Part shown: one piece after another, positions 51,164 to 59,843 of the stretch | Layout of the letters: each line of letters opens with the position of its first letter | Position numbering within the stretch: the first letter of the stretch is position 1 | NCBI RefSeq assembly: GCF_000631985.1 | Contig: NZ_JFYN01000004.1 | Coordinates: 39,239-103,238 of the forward strand | Origin: Pseudomonas sp. RIT288 | GTDB lineage: Bacteria > Pseudomonadota > Gammaproteobacteria > Pseudomonadales > Pseudomonadaceae | DNA: 64,000 nucleotides | Direction of reading: 5' to 3' | Notes under the pieces: generated by a model | What the model was told of the DNA's origin: nothing | The model's database searches: none | What the model saw: only the letters and a program-made list of their open reading frames with translations | Program-made: the position numbers and the translations under genes

Positions 51164-52213
51164 ATGTCAGCCCCCATGAACGTAAAAGTCCAAGACCCCA
51201 CTTTCGAATTGGCGCTGGTCTCGCCGTTTCTCCTGCAAACCCTCGCCGAAGTCGTGCAGAACAAAGGCATCGACCCCGAAAGCCTGTGCCGTGGCCTGGG
51301 TTTCAGCCTCGAAGATCTGCAGGATCCGGCGCAGCGGATTTCCTACCGCCAGGCCGTGGCGATGATTCAGCGCGCGCTCAAAGTGCTGCCCAATCAGGGG
51401 CTGGGGTTGTGGGTCGGCGCGCAGAATGTGTTGGGCACACTGGGCTTGCTCGGGCATGTGTTGTCGCTGTGCAAGACCTTGCGCGACGCCTTTGCCCTCG
51501 GCATCCGCCATCAGCACACCTCCGGCGGAATCGTGGTGTCCAGCGTCGATGTGGTCGGCGATAAGGTGCACGTCGATGCCGAATGTCGCTTGCCGTTTGC
51601 CGATGTGCAGGTGTTCGCCGTCGAGGAGTTTTTCGCCAGCCTGCTGGTGTATGGCCGGGCCTTGGCGGGCCATGATTTCAAGGCTGTCGCCGTTGAGTTT
51701 GTGCACGCTGCGCCGGATTACCTGAGCGAATACCACCGCTTGCTCGGGCCCGATGTGCGCTTCGGATGTTTGCACAATCGCATGCTGATCGATGCCCGGT
51801 GGCTGGACGTCAACCTGCCCAATCATCATTCGCTGGCGTTGCGTCAGGCGGTTGCGTTGCTGGAGCTGGAAGCGGCGCAGGTACACCAGAAACTCGATCT
51901 GATTCAGGCGGTGGAACGGGCGATTGCCCGGGACTTGAGCCGGGGCAGCCATATCGAAAAGATCGCCGGCGATCTGAACATGAGCAGCCGCACCTTGCGT
52001 CGCCGTTTGACCGAGCATGCGCTGACTTTCGAAGCGCTGCTGGAACAGGTACGTCAGGCGCGGACCATGAGTCTGCTGGCCAATCCGGACATGCCGATCG
52101 AGCGGATTACCGAAGAAGTCGGCTACAGCGACGTGCGCAGTTTCCGCCGGGCGTTCAAGCGCTGGACGGGGATGAGCCCGAGTGCGTGGCGGCATGACAC
52201 AAGCACCGCTTAG
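51164..52213 (+). CDS. AraC-family transcriptional regulator
   Basis: A 349-residue regulator. The N-terminal ~190 residues match the AraC-binding-like domain of the OruR/ArgR-type subgroup (LETLAEVVQNKGIDPESLCR-like start, RISYRQAVAMIQRALKVLPN). The C-terminal double helix-turn-helix (about 245-345) has IEKIAGDLNMSSRTLRRRLT and the family-2 signature ITEEVGYSDVRSFRRAFKRW. It is divergently placed from the outer-membrane protein and likely regulates it. The inducer cannot be read from sequence. Confidence 0.92.
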   Translation: MSAPMNVKVQDPTFELALVSPFLLQTLAEVVQNKGIDPESLCRGLGFSLEDLQDPAQRISYRQAVAMIQRALKVLPNQGLGLWVGAQNVLGTLGLLGHVLSLCKTLRDAFALGIRHQHTSGGIVVSSVDVVGDKVHVDAECRLPFADVQVFAVEEFFASLLVYGRALAGHDFKAVAVEFVHAAPDYLSEYHRLLGPDVRFGCLHNRMLIDARWLDVNLPNHHSLALRQAVALLELEAAQVHQKLDLIQAVERAIARDLSRGSHIEKIAGDLNMSSRTLRRRLTEHALTFEALLEQVRQARTMSLLANPDMPIERITEEVGYSDVRSFRRAFKRWTGMSPSAWRHDTSTA

Positions 52214-52222
52214 ACATCGATC

Positions 52223-52360
52223 CCCTGTGGCGAGGGAGCTTGCTCCCGCTGGGCTGCGCAGCAGCCCCAAAACCTGCCACGCCATTTCTCCAGACACACC
52301 ATGCCGGCGGGGTTTGCGGGTGCTTCGCCCCCGAGCGGGAGCAAGCTCCCTCGCCACAGG
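52223..52360. repeat. Inverted repeat, GGCGAGGGAGCTTGCTCCC family
   Basis: CCTGTGGCGAGGGAGCTTGC then TCCCGCTGG (52223 on) pairs with ...CGAGCGGGAGCAAGCTCCCT then CGCCACAGG (52332-52360). It separates the AraC gene from the peroxidase. Confidence 0.88.
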
Positions 52361-52445
52361 CTTCCGTGCGCCACTCATCAGTATCTCAGCCCCACAAAAT
52401 CTCCGGCTACAGGTAAACTCCCGCGCACTTTCCCAAGGAGTTCAC

Positions 52446-53333
52446 ATGAGTTACTACCAGCCGGGCATTCTCGCCACCCCCGTTCCTGCGCAAGCACGTC
52501 ACCTGTTTTTCGCCCTTGCGTCGGTTGAAGCACTGCCGCAGGCGATCGACAACCTGCTGAACCTGGTGGACGGCAAGTCGGCTGTGATCGGTTTCGGTGA
52601 ATCCCTGACCAAAGCGCTGAACGTGCAGATCGACGGTTTGCGCAGCTTCCCGGCCATGACCGGCGTCGGCGTGGAAAACCCGTCGACCCAGCACGCGCTG
52701 TGGGTCTGGCTGCACGGTGTCGACCGGGGTGAATTGCTCAATCGCTGCAACGCTTTCGAAGCCGCGCTGGCCCCGGCGCTGCGCCTGGTACAGGCCCAGG
52801 AAGCCTTCCGCCACAAGGACGGCCACGACCTGACCGGCTACGAAGACGGCACCGAAAACCCGCACGAGGACGCCGCGATCGCTGCAGCGTTGCTGGGCGA
52901 GGGCGCTGATGGTCTGGTCGGTGGCAGCTTCGCCGCGATCCAGCAGTGGCAGCACGACCTCAAGGGTTTCCACAAGCTGTCCGCCGAAGACAAGGACAAC
53001 ATCATGGGCCGTCGCTTGAGCGACAACGAAGAGATCGACGACGCGCCGGTCTCCGCCCACGTCAAACGCACCGCGCAGGAAAGCTTCGCCCCCGAAGCGT
53101 TCGTCGTGCGGCGTTCGATGCCGTGGATCGAAGGCGAGCGTGCCGGCCTGATGTTCCTCGCGTTCGGTGTTTCGCTGGACGCCTTCGAAGCCCAACTGCG
53201 GCGCATGAGCGGTCTGGAAGACGGCATCACTGACGGTCTGTATCGCATCAGCCGGCCAATCACCGGCGGCTACTACTGGTGCCCGCCAATCAAGGACGGC
53301 CACCTCGATCTGCGTGCGTTGCGCATCGGCTGA
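52446..53333 (+). CDS. DyP-type peroxidase (class B/YfeX-like)
   Basis: A 295-residue dye-decolorizing-type haem peroxidase. The distal motif GYEDGTENP places catalytic Asp at D134, the proximal haem ligand is probably H205 (VSAHVKR), and the later RRSMPWIEGERAGLMFLAFG strand is typical. There is no signal peptide, so it is cytosolic or encapsulated. AAGGAGTTCAC precedes ATG 52446. The length matches the ~300-residue B class. A Gfo/Idh/MocA oxidoreductase starts 25 nt later, so the two are co-transcribed. Confidence 0.93.
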   Translation: MSYYQPGILATPVPAQARHLFFALASVEALPQAIDNLLNLVDGKSAVIGFGESLTKALNVQIDGLRSFPAMTGVGVENPSTQHALWVWLHGVDRGELLNRCNAFEAALAPALRLVQAQEAFRHKDGHDLTGYEDGTENPHEDAAIAAALLGEGADGLVGGSFAAIQQWQHDLKGFHKLSAEDKDNIMGRRLSDNEEIDDAPVSAHVKRTAQESFAPEAFVVRRSMPWIEGERAGLMFLAFGVSLDAFEAQLRRMSGLEDGITDGLYRISRPITGGYYWCPPIKDGHLDLRALRIG

Positions 53334-53358
53334 GTTTTTCAAACAAAGGGAATTGACC

Positions 53359-54327
53359 ATGGACGTGATGCGTTGGGGCATGATCGGTTGCGGCAGCGTC
53401 ACTGAACGCAAGAGCGGGCCGGCCTTCTACAAGGCGCCCGGCTCGGCGCTGGTGGCGGTGATGGGCCGGCGCCTTGAAGCGGTGAGCGATTACGCTGCGC
53501 GCCACGGCATCGCCCGGGTCTACACCGATGTCGATGCGCTGATCAACGACCCTGAGGTGGACGCGGTGTACATCGCCACGCCGCCCGACAGCCACCATGC
53601 CTACAGCCTGAAAGTTGCTGCCGCCGGCAAGCATTGCTGCGTCGAGAAACCGATGGCGCTCAACGCCGGGCAAAGCCGCGAGATGCAGCAGGCGTTTGCT
53701 GACGCCGGTCTGCACTTGTTCGTTGCTTACTATCGTCGTTCGTTGCCGCGCTTTGCCCAAGTGCGGCAATGGCTGGAGCAGGGCCGCATCGGTGAGGTGC
53801 GGCACCTGAGCTGGACACTGACCAAGGCGCCGTCAGCGGCGGATCTGGACGGCAGCGCCAATTGGCGAACCGACCCGAGCGTGGCCGGTGGCGGTTACTT
53901 TGCCGATCTGGCCAGCCATGGTTTTGACCTGTTCCAGTACCTGCTCGGCGACATCGTCGAAGTCGCCGGTTTCACTGCGCGTCAGGCCGGTTTGTATGCG
54001 GCGGAAGACGCAGTCAGCGCCAGTTGGCGCTTCGCCTCCGGAGCGCTGGGCATGGGTTGCTGGAGCTTTGTGGCGGATCGCCGCGAGGACCGGGTGGAGA
54101 TCATTGGCAGTCAGGGTCGCATCGCGTTCTCCGTGTTTGACGAGCATTCGGTGCAGCTATTTGCCGATGAGCAGATCAGCCTGGAAATCGCGCATCACGA
54201 GCACATTCAGTGGCATCACGTGCTGGGCATGAATGCACATATTCGTGGTGATTCAAACCATCCGGCAGTCGCCGAACAAGCCCTCAAGACCGATTGGGTC
54301 ATGGATCAGATCCTCAAGCGCCAGTAG
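53359..54327 (+). CDS. Gfo/Idh/MocA-family oxidoreductase
   Basis: A 322-residue NAD(P)-dependent dehydrogenase. The Rossmann start RWGMIGCGSVTERKSGPAFY, the VYIATPPDSHHAYSLKVAAA block and EKPMALNAGQSREMQ (catalytic Lys in EKP) are diagnostic. The substrate-domain GGYFADLASHGFDLFQYLLG carries the usual His. It probably acts on a sugar or cyclitol. AAAGGGAATTGACC precedes the ATG. It follows the DyP peroxidase closely. Confidence 0.92.
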   Translation: MDVMRWGMIGCGSVTERKSGPAFYKAPGSALVAVMGRRLEAVSDYAARHGIARVYTDVDALINDPEVDAVYIATPPDSHHAYSLKVAAAGKHCCVEKPMALNAGQSREMQQAFADAGLHLFVAYYRRSLPRFAQVRQWLEQGRIGEVRHLSWTLTKAPSAADLDGSANWRTDPSVAGGGYFADLASHGFDLFQYLLGDIVEVAGFTARQAGLYAAEDAVSASWRFASGALGMGCWSFVADRREDRVEIIGSQGRIAFSVFDEHSVQLFADEQISLEIAHHEHIQWHHVLGMNAHIRGDSNHPAVAEQALKTDWVMDQILKRQ

Positions 54328-54340
54328 TAAGCAATTCCCC

Positions 54341-54430
54341 CTGTAGGAGTGAGCCTGCTCGCGATAGCGGAGTGTCAGACACCGGATTCGTCTCTGATAC
54401 ACCGCTATCGCGAGCAGGCTCACTCCTACA
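54341..54430. repeat. REP-type inverted repeat (GTAGGAGTGAGCC variant)
   Basis: CTGTAGGAGTGAGCCTGCTC then GCGATAGCGG and its complement flank ~35 nt and end in CTACAAAAAAAC. It lies after the oxidoreductase and can act as its terminator. Confidence 0.9.
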
Positions 54431-54486
54431 AAAAAACGATCGTGTGAAGCATCTAAGGTTATGCCCATTCGGTATTTCTCAAGCTT

Positions 54487-54526
54487 GTCATAACGTCTCT
54501 AAGATCACGTCATAACTCGTTATAAC
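54487..54526 (+). promoter_or_regulatory. Triple GT(C/T)ATAAC repeat, candidate GntR operator
   Basis: GTCATAAC (54487-54494), GTCATAAC (54509-54516) and GTTATAAC (54519-54526) lie just before the GntR-gene ATG at 54539. The spacings of 22 and 10 nt put all three on about the same helix face. GTTATAAC is itself a perfect palindrome. Self-repression is a reasonable inference. Confidence 0.5.
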
Positions 54527-54538
54527 AAGTGATCCCTG

Positions 54539-55285
54539 ATGACCGATAACGTCCTGTCCCTCAGTAGCGTCCCGTTGCACACCCAACTGCGCGATGTCCT
54601 GCGTGCGCGCATTCTCGATGGCGAATACCCGCAAGACAGCCAGATGCCCTCCGAAAGCGAACTCGGCACGCTGTTCAAAGTCAGCCGCATCACCGTGCGC
54701 CAGGCGCTGGGCGATCTGCAGAAAGAAGGGCTGATCTTCAAGATCCACGGCAAGGGCACTTTCGTCGCCAAGCCGAAAACCTTTCAAAACGTCAGCAGCC
54801 TGCAAGGCCTTGCCGAGTCCATGACCGGGCGCGGCTACGAGGTGATCAACCGCCTGCGCAGCTTCAAATTCATCCCCGCCGACAAACGTGTGGCCGAGCG
54901 CCTGCAAGTCGCCGAAGGCGAGACCGTGGCGCAGATCAAACGCGTACGCCTGATCAACCGCGAACCGATCTCTCTGGAAATCACCTACCTGCCCAAAGCC
55001 ATCGGCGAACGGCTGGAGAAGGCCGATCTGGTGACTCGCGACATCTTCCTGATTCTGGAAAACGACTGCGGCATCGCCCTCGGCCACGCCGATCTGGCGA
55101 TTGACGCGGTGCTGGCCGACAGCGATTTGACCCAGGCGCTGAACGTGGAGGCCGGCTCGCCGATCATGCGCATCGAGCGTCTGACCCACGACGCCAACGG
55201 CCAGCCGCTGGACTTCGAACACCTTTACTACCGTGGCGATGCGTTCCAGTACCGTCTGCGGATCGACCGGCAAAAAGGGGCGTGA
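54539..55285 (+). CDS. GntR/UTRA-family transcriptional regulator
   Basis: A 248-residue regulator. The winged helix-turn-helix (about 10-78) reads PLHTQLRDVLRARILDGEYP, MPSESELGTLFKVSRITVRQ and KIHGKGTFVAKPK. The UTRA effector domain follows (VINRLRSFKFIPADKRVAER ... EAGSPIMRIERLTHDANGQP). It is the first gene of a cluster running through the flavoprotein, ferredoxin, ABC transporter, HEAT and DUF971 genes. It ends 1 nt before the flavoprotein start and is likely the local regulator. Confidence 0.93.
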   Translation: MTDNVLSLSSVPLHTQLRDVLRARILDGEYPQDSQMPSESELGTLFKVSRITVRQALGDLQKEGLIFKIHGKGTFVAKPKTFQNVSSLQGLAESMTGRGYEVINRLRSFKFIPADKRVAERLQVAEGETVAQIKRVRLINREPISLEITYLPKAIGERLEKADLVTRDIFLILENDCGIALGHADLAIDAVLADSDLTQALNVEAGSPIMRIERLTHDANGQPLDFEHLYYRGDAFQYRLRIDRQKGA

Positions 55286-55286
55286 C

Positions 55287-57017
55287 ATGACTCGCAAGAC
55301 CTTGGAACAGGAATACGACATCGTCGTGATCGGCGGCGGCACCGCCGGCCCGATGGCGGCGATCAAGGCCAAAGAGAAGAACCGCGACTTGCGCGTGTTG
55401 TTGGTGGACAAAGCCAACGTCAAGCGCAGCGGTGCGATCAGCATGGGCATGGACGGCCTGAACAACGCGATCATCCCCGGGCACTCGACGCCGGAGCAGT
55501 ACACCAAGGAAATCACCATCGCCAACGACGGCATCGTCAATCAGGCGGCGGTGTACGCCTATGCCACTCATAGCTTCGAAACCATCGAGCAACTGGATCG
55601 CTGGGGCGTGAAGTTCGAGAAGGACGAAACCGGCGATTACGCCGTGAAAAAAGTCCACCACATGGGCGCCTACGTCCTGCCGATGCCGGAAGGGCACGAC
55701 ATCAAAAAGGTCCTCTACCGGCAGTTGAAACGCGCGCGGGTGAGCATCACCAACCGACTGGTCTGCACCCGTTTGCTCACCGACGAGGAGGGCGCGGTCA
55801 ACGGCGTGATGGGCTTCGACTGCCGCAGCGCCGACTTCCATGTGATCAAGGCCAAAGCGGTGATTCTTGCGTGCGGCGCGGCCGGTCGCCTCGGTCTGCC
55901 ATCCTCGGGTTATCTGATGGGCACCTACGAAAACCCGACCAATGCCGGTGACGGCTACGCCATGGCGTATCACGCCGGGGCCGAGCTGGCGAACCTCGAA
56001 TGCTTCCAGATCAACCCGTTGATCAAGGACTACAACGGCCCGGCGTGCGCCTATGTGACCGGCCCGCTCGGCGGCTACACCGCCAACAACAAGGGCGAAC
56101 GCTTCATCGAGTGCGACTACTGGAGCGGGCAGATGATGTGGGAGTTCCACCAGGAACTGGAAAGCGGCAACGGCCCGGTGTTCCTCAAACTCGATCACCT
56201 GGCCGAGGAAACCATTCAGAACATCGAGGAAATCCTGCACAGCAACGAACGCCCGAGTCGCGGCCAGTTCCACGCCAATCGCGGCACCGATTACCGCACG
56301 CAGATGGTCGAGATGCACATCTCGGAGATCGGTTTTTGCAGCGGCCATTCGGCGTCCGGGGTGTGGGTCAACGAGCGGGCCGAGACCTCGGTGAAGGGCT
56401 TGTACTCGGCGGGTGACATGGCCGCGGTGCCGCACAACTACATGCTCGGTGCGTTCACCTACGGCTGGTTTGCCGGGCACAACGCCGCGGACTTCGTCGT
56501 CGGGCGCGAGTTCTCGACGCTGGATGCCGCGCAGATCGAGAAAGAGCAAGCGCGGGTCTACGCGCCGCTGGATCGCGAACAGGGTCTGCCGCCGGCGCAG
56601 GTCGAGTACAAGCTGCGACGCTTCGTCAACGACTACCTGCAACCGCCGAAAGTGACCAGGAAAATGCAGATCGGTTTGCAACGCTTCAGCGACATCGAGC
56701 GCGACCTCGATCAGATGAAGGCCAACAACGCCCACGAACTGATGCGCGCGATGGAAACCAGCGTGATCCGCGACTGCGCGGAAATGGCCGCCCGGGCCTC
56801 GCTGTTCCGCGCCGAAAGTCGCTGGGGCCTGTACCACTACCGCGTCGATCACCCGCAGCGCAACGACAACGAGTGGTTCTGCCACTGTCATTTGAAGAAG
56901 GGTGAAGACGGCCGGATGACCAGTTTCAAGAAACCCGTCGAGCCGTACATCATCCCGCTCGATGCCGAAGAAATGCAGGCTTACGACCGCTTGCGGGTGG
57001 GCGCTTTCGCCGCTTGA
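55287..57017 (+). CDS. FAD-dependent reductase, AprA / fumarate-reductase flavoprotein-like
   Basis: A 576-residue flavoprotein. The FAD Rossmann motif YDIVVIGGGTAGPMAAIKAK is at 10-29. The middle (KAVILACGAAGRLGLPSSGY) and the second FAD segment (VKGLYSAGDMAAVPHNYMLG) match the fumarate reductase / adenylylsulfate reductase alpha family. A C-terminal region with WGLYHYRVDHPQRNDNEWFC and HCHLKKGEDG resembles AprA. A small two-cluster ferredoxin follows at once, as in AprA-AprB pairs. True APS reductase activity is unlikely in this genus; oxidation or reduction of a sulfur-organic substrate is the better guess. Confidence 0.88.
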   Translation: MTRKTLEQEYDIVVIGGGTAGPMAAIKAKEKNRDLRVLLVDKANVKRSGAISMGMDGLNNAIIPGHSTPEQYTKEITIANDGIVNQAAVYAYATHSFETIEQLDRWGVKFEKDETGDYAVKKVHHMGAYVLPMPEGHDIKKVLYRQLKRARVSITNRLVCTRLLTDEEGAVNGVMGFDCRSADFHVIKAKAVILACGAAGRLGLPSSGYLMGTYENPTNAGDGYAMAYHAGAELANLECFQINPLIKDYNGPACAYVTGPLGGYTANNKGERFIECDYWSGQMMWEFHQELESGNGPVFLKLDHLAEETIQNIEEILHSNERPSRGQFHANRGTDYRTQMVEMHISEIGFCSGHSASGVWVNERAETSVKGLYSAGDMAAVPHNYMLGAFTYGWFAGHNAADFVVGREFSTLDAAQIEKEQARVYAPLDREQGLPPAQVEYKLRRFVNDYLQPPKVTRKMQIGLQRFSDIERDLDQMKANNAHELMRAMETSVIRDCAEMAARASLFRAESRWGLYHYRVDHPQRNDNEWFCHCHLKKGEDGRMTSFKKPVEPYIIPLDAEEMQAYDRLRVGAFAA

Positions 57018-57042
57018 TGCATCACCAGAGAGAGTCTGAACC

Positions 57043-57288
57043 ATGGCCTATCAAGCCCAGGAAATCTTCTTCCGCTCCAACGCCCCGGTCACCGTGGACG
57101 AGGACAAATGCATCGCCGACAAGGGCTGCACCGTGTGCGTCGACGTCTGCCCGATGGACCTGCTGGCGATCAACCCGTCCACGCAAAAGGCCTACATGGC
57201 ATTTGATGAGTGCTGGTACTGCATGCCGTGTGAAAAGGACTGCCCGACTGGCGCCGTCAAAGTCGACATCCCTTATTTACTGCGGTGA
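57043..57288 (+). CDS. 2x[4Fe-4S] ferredoxin, AprB-like partner
   Basis: An 81-residue ferredoxin. Cluster 1 ligands are C23, C29, C32 and C36 (CIADKGCTVCVDVCP); cluster 2 ligands are C57, C60, C63 and C67 (CWYCMPCEKDCP). It is shorter than true AprB, which has a C-terminal extension. AGAGAGTCTGAACC precedes the ATG, 25 nt after the flavoprotein. It should carry electrons to or from the flavoprotein. Confidence 0.92.
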   Translation: MAYQAQEIFFRSNAPVTVDEDKCIADKGCTVCVDVCPMDLLAINPSTQKAYMAFDECWYCMPCEKDCPTGAVKVDIPYLLR

Positions 57289-57299
57289 AACCCGATCCA

Positions 57300-57390
57300 C
57301 TGTGGGAGCGAGCCTGCTCGCGAATGCGGTGATCCAGCCAGCACATCGACACCTGACAAACCGCTTTCGCGAGCAGGCTCGCTCCCACAG
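57300..57390. repeat. REP-type inverted repeat
   Basis: TGTGGGAGCGAGCCTGCTCG then CGAATGCGG and its complement flank ~32 nt, between the ferredoxin and the binding-protein gene. Confidence 0.9.
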
Positions 57391-57520
57391 GGATTTGTGG
57401 CAAACCATAAGCCATCCGGCATACCCCGGACGCTGGAATAACCGAAACCCCCTCGTTTCCCACCGCGCCCTGATCGCGGCGGAGACGAACATCCAATAAA
57501 TGATTCGAGGGGAAACACTC

Positions 57521-58924
57521 ATGTTGCGTGCAGCAATCGCCGGTCTGGTACTGGCTTCATTTACCCTGTCGGCCTCGGCCGAAACCATCCGTATCGCCAT
57601 CGGCACCCAGGACACCACGATCAACTGCGCCGCCGGCGGGCTGTTGATTCGTGAGCTTGGTCTGCTCGACAAATACCTGCCGCACGATGGCGCCTACAAA
57701 GACGCGAAATACGATGTGCAGTGGAAAAACTTCACCAGCGGTGCGCCGCTGACCAACGAGATGGTCGCCGGCAAACTCGACTTCGGCGCCATGGCCGATT
57801 TCCCCGGCGCGTTCAACGGTGTGGCGTTCGAAACCGCCGGCAAGCACAGCCTGTTCATCAGCGTGCTTTCGGGCAGTATCAAGGGCAGCGGCAACGGCAT
57901 CGTGGTGCCGAGCGCGTCCAGGGTGCAGGCGCTGAGCGAACTCAAGGGCAAGACCATCTCGGTGCCATTCGCTTCAACCGCCCACGGCATGTTGCTGCGC
58001 GCGGTGGCGGAGCAGGGCTGGGATCCACTGAAAGATGTCAACATCATCGCCCAGCCACCGGAGGTCGCCGGCTCGGCGTTGCAGGCCGGCAAGATCGACG
58101 CCCACGCCGATTTCGTGCCGTTCGCCGAGTTGTTCCCGAGTCGTGGTTTCGCCCGCAAGATCTACGACGGCGCCCAGGCCAATGCGCCGACTTTCCACGG
58201 CGCACTGGTGGATCAGGCCTACGCGAAACAGTACCCGGAAATCGTCGTCGCCTACCTGCGGGCGAGCATCGAGGCCAATCAGTTGCTGGCTGCTGAGCCT
58301 GAGAAGTACAGCGAGCTGATCGCCAAGGTCACCGGCGTCGATGCCGAGGTCAACTACCTGTTCCACGGCCCGCTCGGCGTGCAGACCCGCGACTTGAGCT
58401 GGAAGCCGGAATACCGTCAGGCAGTGGGCACGGCGATCGACACCCTGAAGCTGCTGAAGAAGGCTGATCGCGGCCTCGACCTCAACACCTTCATCGACGA
58501 TCAGTACCTCCGCGCCGCCTTCAAGGCCTCGAATCTGGACTACAGCGCGCAACTCGCCAACTACGCGCAAACGCCGTTGCAAGCGCTGGATGCGGCGACC
58601 GGCAAAGCCATCACAGACTTCAGCCACGTCGCCGAAATCTGGGTGCGCGGCGAAGACAAGGTGCGCCAGTATGCCTCGGCGGAATCGGCCTTCACCGCGT
58701 TGGCCGCGCTGAAGCAGCAAGGCAAAAACATCCGCGCGGTGTATGCGCAGGCCAGTGACAGCGGTATCAAGTTGCTCGCCGATCAGGCGTGGTTTGCCAG
58801 TGATGCCAAGGGGCGCTTGAGCGCATTCCTGCTCAAGGGCCAGGCGCAGCAATATGCGGCGGCGCAGGGCGGCAAGGTCTTCGACTTTACCGATGCCACG
58901 ACCCAGGCTGTAGCCACCCGCTAA
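57521..58924 (+). CDS. ABC transporter substrate-binding protein, SsuA/TauA/NrtA-like
   Basis: A 467-residue periplasmic binding protein with a signal peptide (MLRAAIAGLVLASFTLSASA). The mature part follows the SsuA/NMT1-like pattern: IRIAIGTQDTTINCAAGGLL, LTNEMVAGKLDFGAMADFPG, LKGKTISVPFASTAHGMLLR and VAGSALQAGKIDAHADFVPF. It is longer than SsuA (~320) because of an extra C-terminal domain with EIWVRGEDKVRQYASAESAF. I chose ATG 57521 (GAGGGGAAACACTC before it). The ligand is probably a sulfonate or similar anion; this is inferred. Confidence 0.88.
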   Translation: MLRAAIAGLVLASFTLSASAETIRIAIGTQDTTINCAAGGLLIRELGLLDKYLPHDGAYKDAKYDVQWKNFTSGAPLTNEMVAGKLDFGAMADFPGAFNGVAFETAGKHSLFISVLSGSIKGSGNGIVVPSASRVQALSELKGKTISVPFASTAHGMLLRAVAEQGWDPLKDVNIIAQPPEVAGSALQAGKIDAHADFVPFAELFPSRGFARKIYDGAQANAPTFHGALVDQAYAKQYPEIVVAYLRASIEANQLLAAEPEKYSELIAKVTGVDAEVNYLFHGPLGVQTRDLSWKPEYRQAVGTAIDTLKLLKKADRGLDLNTFIDDQYLRAAFKASNLDYSAQLANYAQTPLQALDAATGKAITDFSHVAEIWVRGEDKVRQYASAESAFTALAALKQQGKNIRAVYAQASDSGIKLLADQAWFASDAKGRLSAFLLKGQAQQYAAAQGGKVFDFTDATTQAVATR

Positions 58925-58944
58925 CCCGAGAACACCTAGGTCAA

Positions 58945-59035
58945 CTGTAGGAGTGAGCCTGCTCGCGATAGCGTTGTGTCAGACAACACATCAACAACTG
59001 ACACACCGCATTCGCGAGCAGGCTCACTCCTACAG
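58945..59035. repeat. REP-type inverted repeat (GTAGGAGTGAGCC variant)
   Basis: CTGTAGGAGTGAGCCTGCTC then GCGATAGCG and its near-complement flank ~33 nt, between the binding-protein and permease genes. A hairpin here can make the binding protein more abundant than the membrane parts. Confidence 0.9.
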
Positions 59036-59060
59036 GGGATCTCGGTTGAAAGGAATATTT

Positions 59061-59843
59061 ATGTTCAGTTCTGTTAAGCGCTGGGTTCCAAGGGCTGCTT
59101 CTTTGCTGCTCTGCCTGCTGTTCTGGCAGCTCGCCGCCAGCCACCACTGGAACCTCGGCCTCGTCACCTTCGCCAACGTGCCCACTCCATTGGCGGTGAT
59201 CGAAGCGGCGTTGGGGTTGGGCGATTCCGGCAAACTGCTGCAGCACCTGACGGCCAGCCTCAGCCGGGTGTTCGCCGGCTATCTCGCGGCACTGATCATC
59301 GGCATTGCCCTGGGCCTAGCCATCGGCCGCTCGAAATGGGCCGAAGACCTGCTGCTGCCACCGCTGGAAGTGCTGCGGCCGATCCCGGCGGTGGCGTGGA
59401 TTCCGCTGGCGATCCTGATGTTTCCGTCATCGGAGCTGTCGATGGTCTTCATCACCTTCACCGGCGCGCTGTTCCCGATCCTGCTCAACACCGTGCACGG
59501 CGTCGAAGGCGTTGATCCACGGCTGATCGCCTCGGCCAAAAGCCTCGGGGCAGGGCGCCGGGCGATTTTGCTTGAAGTGATTCTGCCGGGCGCTGCGCCG
59601 AGCATCATCACCGGCCTCGCTATCGGCATGGGCACCTCGTGGTTCTGCCTGGTGACGGCGGAAATGATCTCCGGGCAGTTCGGCATCGGCTACTACACCT
59701 GGGAGTCCTACACCATTCAGAACTACGCCGACATCGTCGTCGGCATGCTGCTGATCGGTGTGCTGGGCATGGGCAGCAGTCTGCTGATCAAGCGTCTGGG
59801 CGGGCTGTTCACGCCTTGGCACCGACCACGAGGAAAAGCCTGA
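59061..59843 (+). CDS. ABC transporter permease, SsuC/TauC-like
   Basis: A 260-residue inner-membrane permease with six predicted helices. The EAA-type loop reads LIASAKSLGAGRRAILLEVI, then LPGAAPSIITGLAIGMG. The start is ATG 59061, after GAAAGGAATATTT; in-frame codons upstream lie in the repeat. The family imports sulfonates, taurine or nitrate. The stop overlaps the ATPase start (TGATG). Confidence 0.93.
   Translation: MFSSVKRWVPRAASLLLCLLFWQLAASHHWNLGLVTFANVPTPLAVIEAALGLGDSGKLLQHLTASLSRVFAGYLAALIIGIALGLAIGRSKWAEDLLLPPLEVLRPIPAVAWIPLAILMFPSSELSMVFITFTGALFPILLNTVHGVEGVDPRLIASAKSLGAGRRAILLEVILPGAAPSIITGLAIGMGTSWFCLVTAEMISGQFGIGYYTWESYTIQNYADIVVGMLLIGVLGMGSSLLIKRLGGLFTPWHRPRGKA

Noticed and set aside
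51167..52378. 403-codon open frame opposite the AraC gene
   Set aside because: It is a shadow of the regulator. Its upstream part lies in a palindromic repeat and it has no credible start.
55164..57044. 626-codon open frame opposite the flavoprotein gene
   Set aside because: It is antisense to a clear FAD enzyme in the same operon phase. No motif or start signal was seen.
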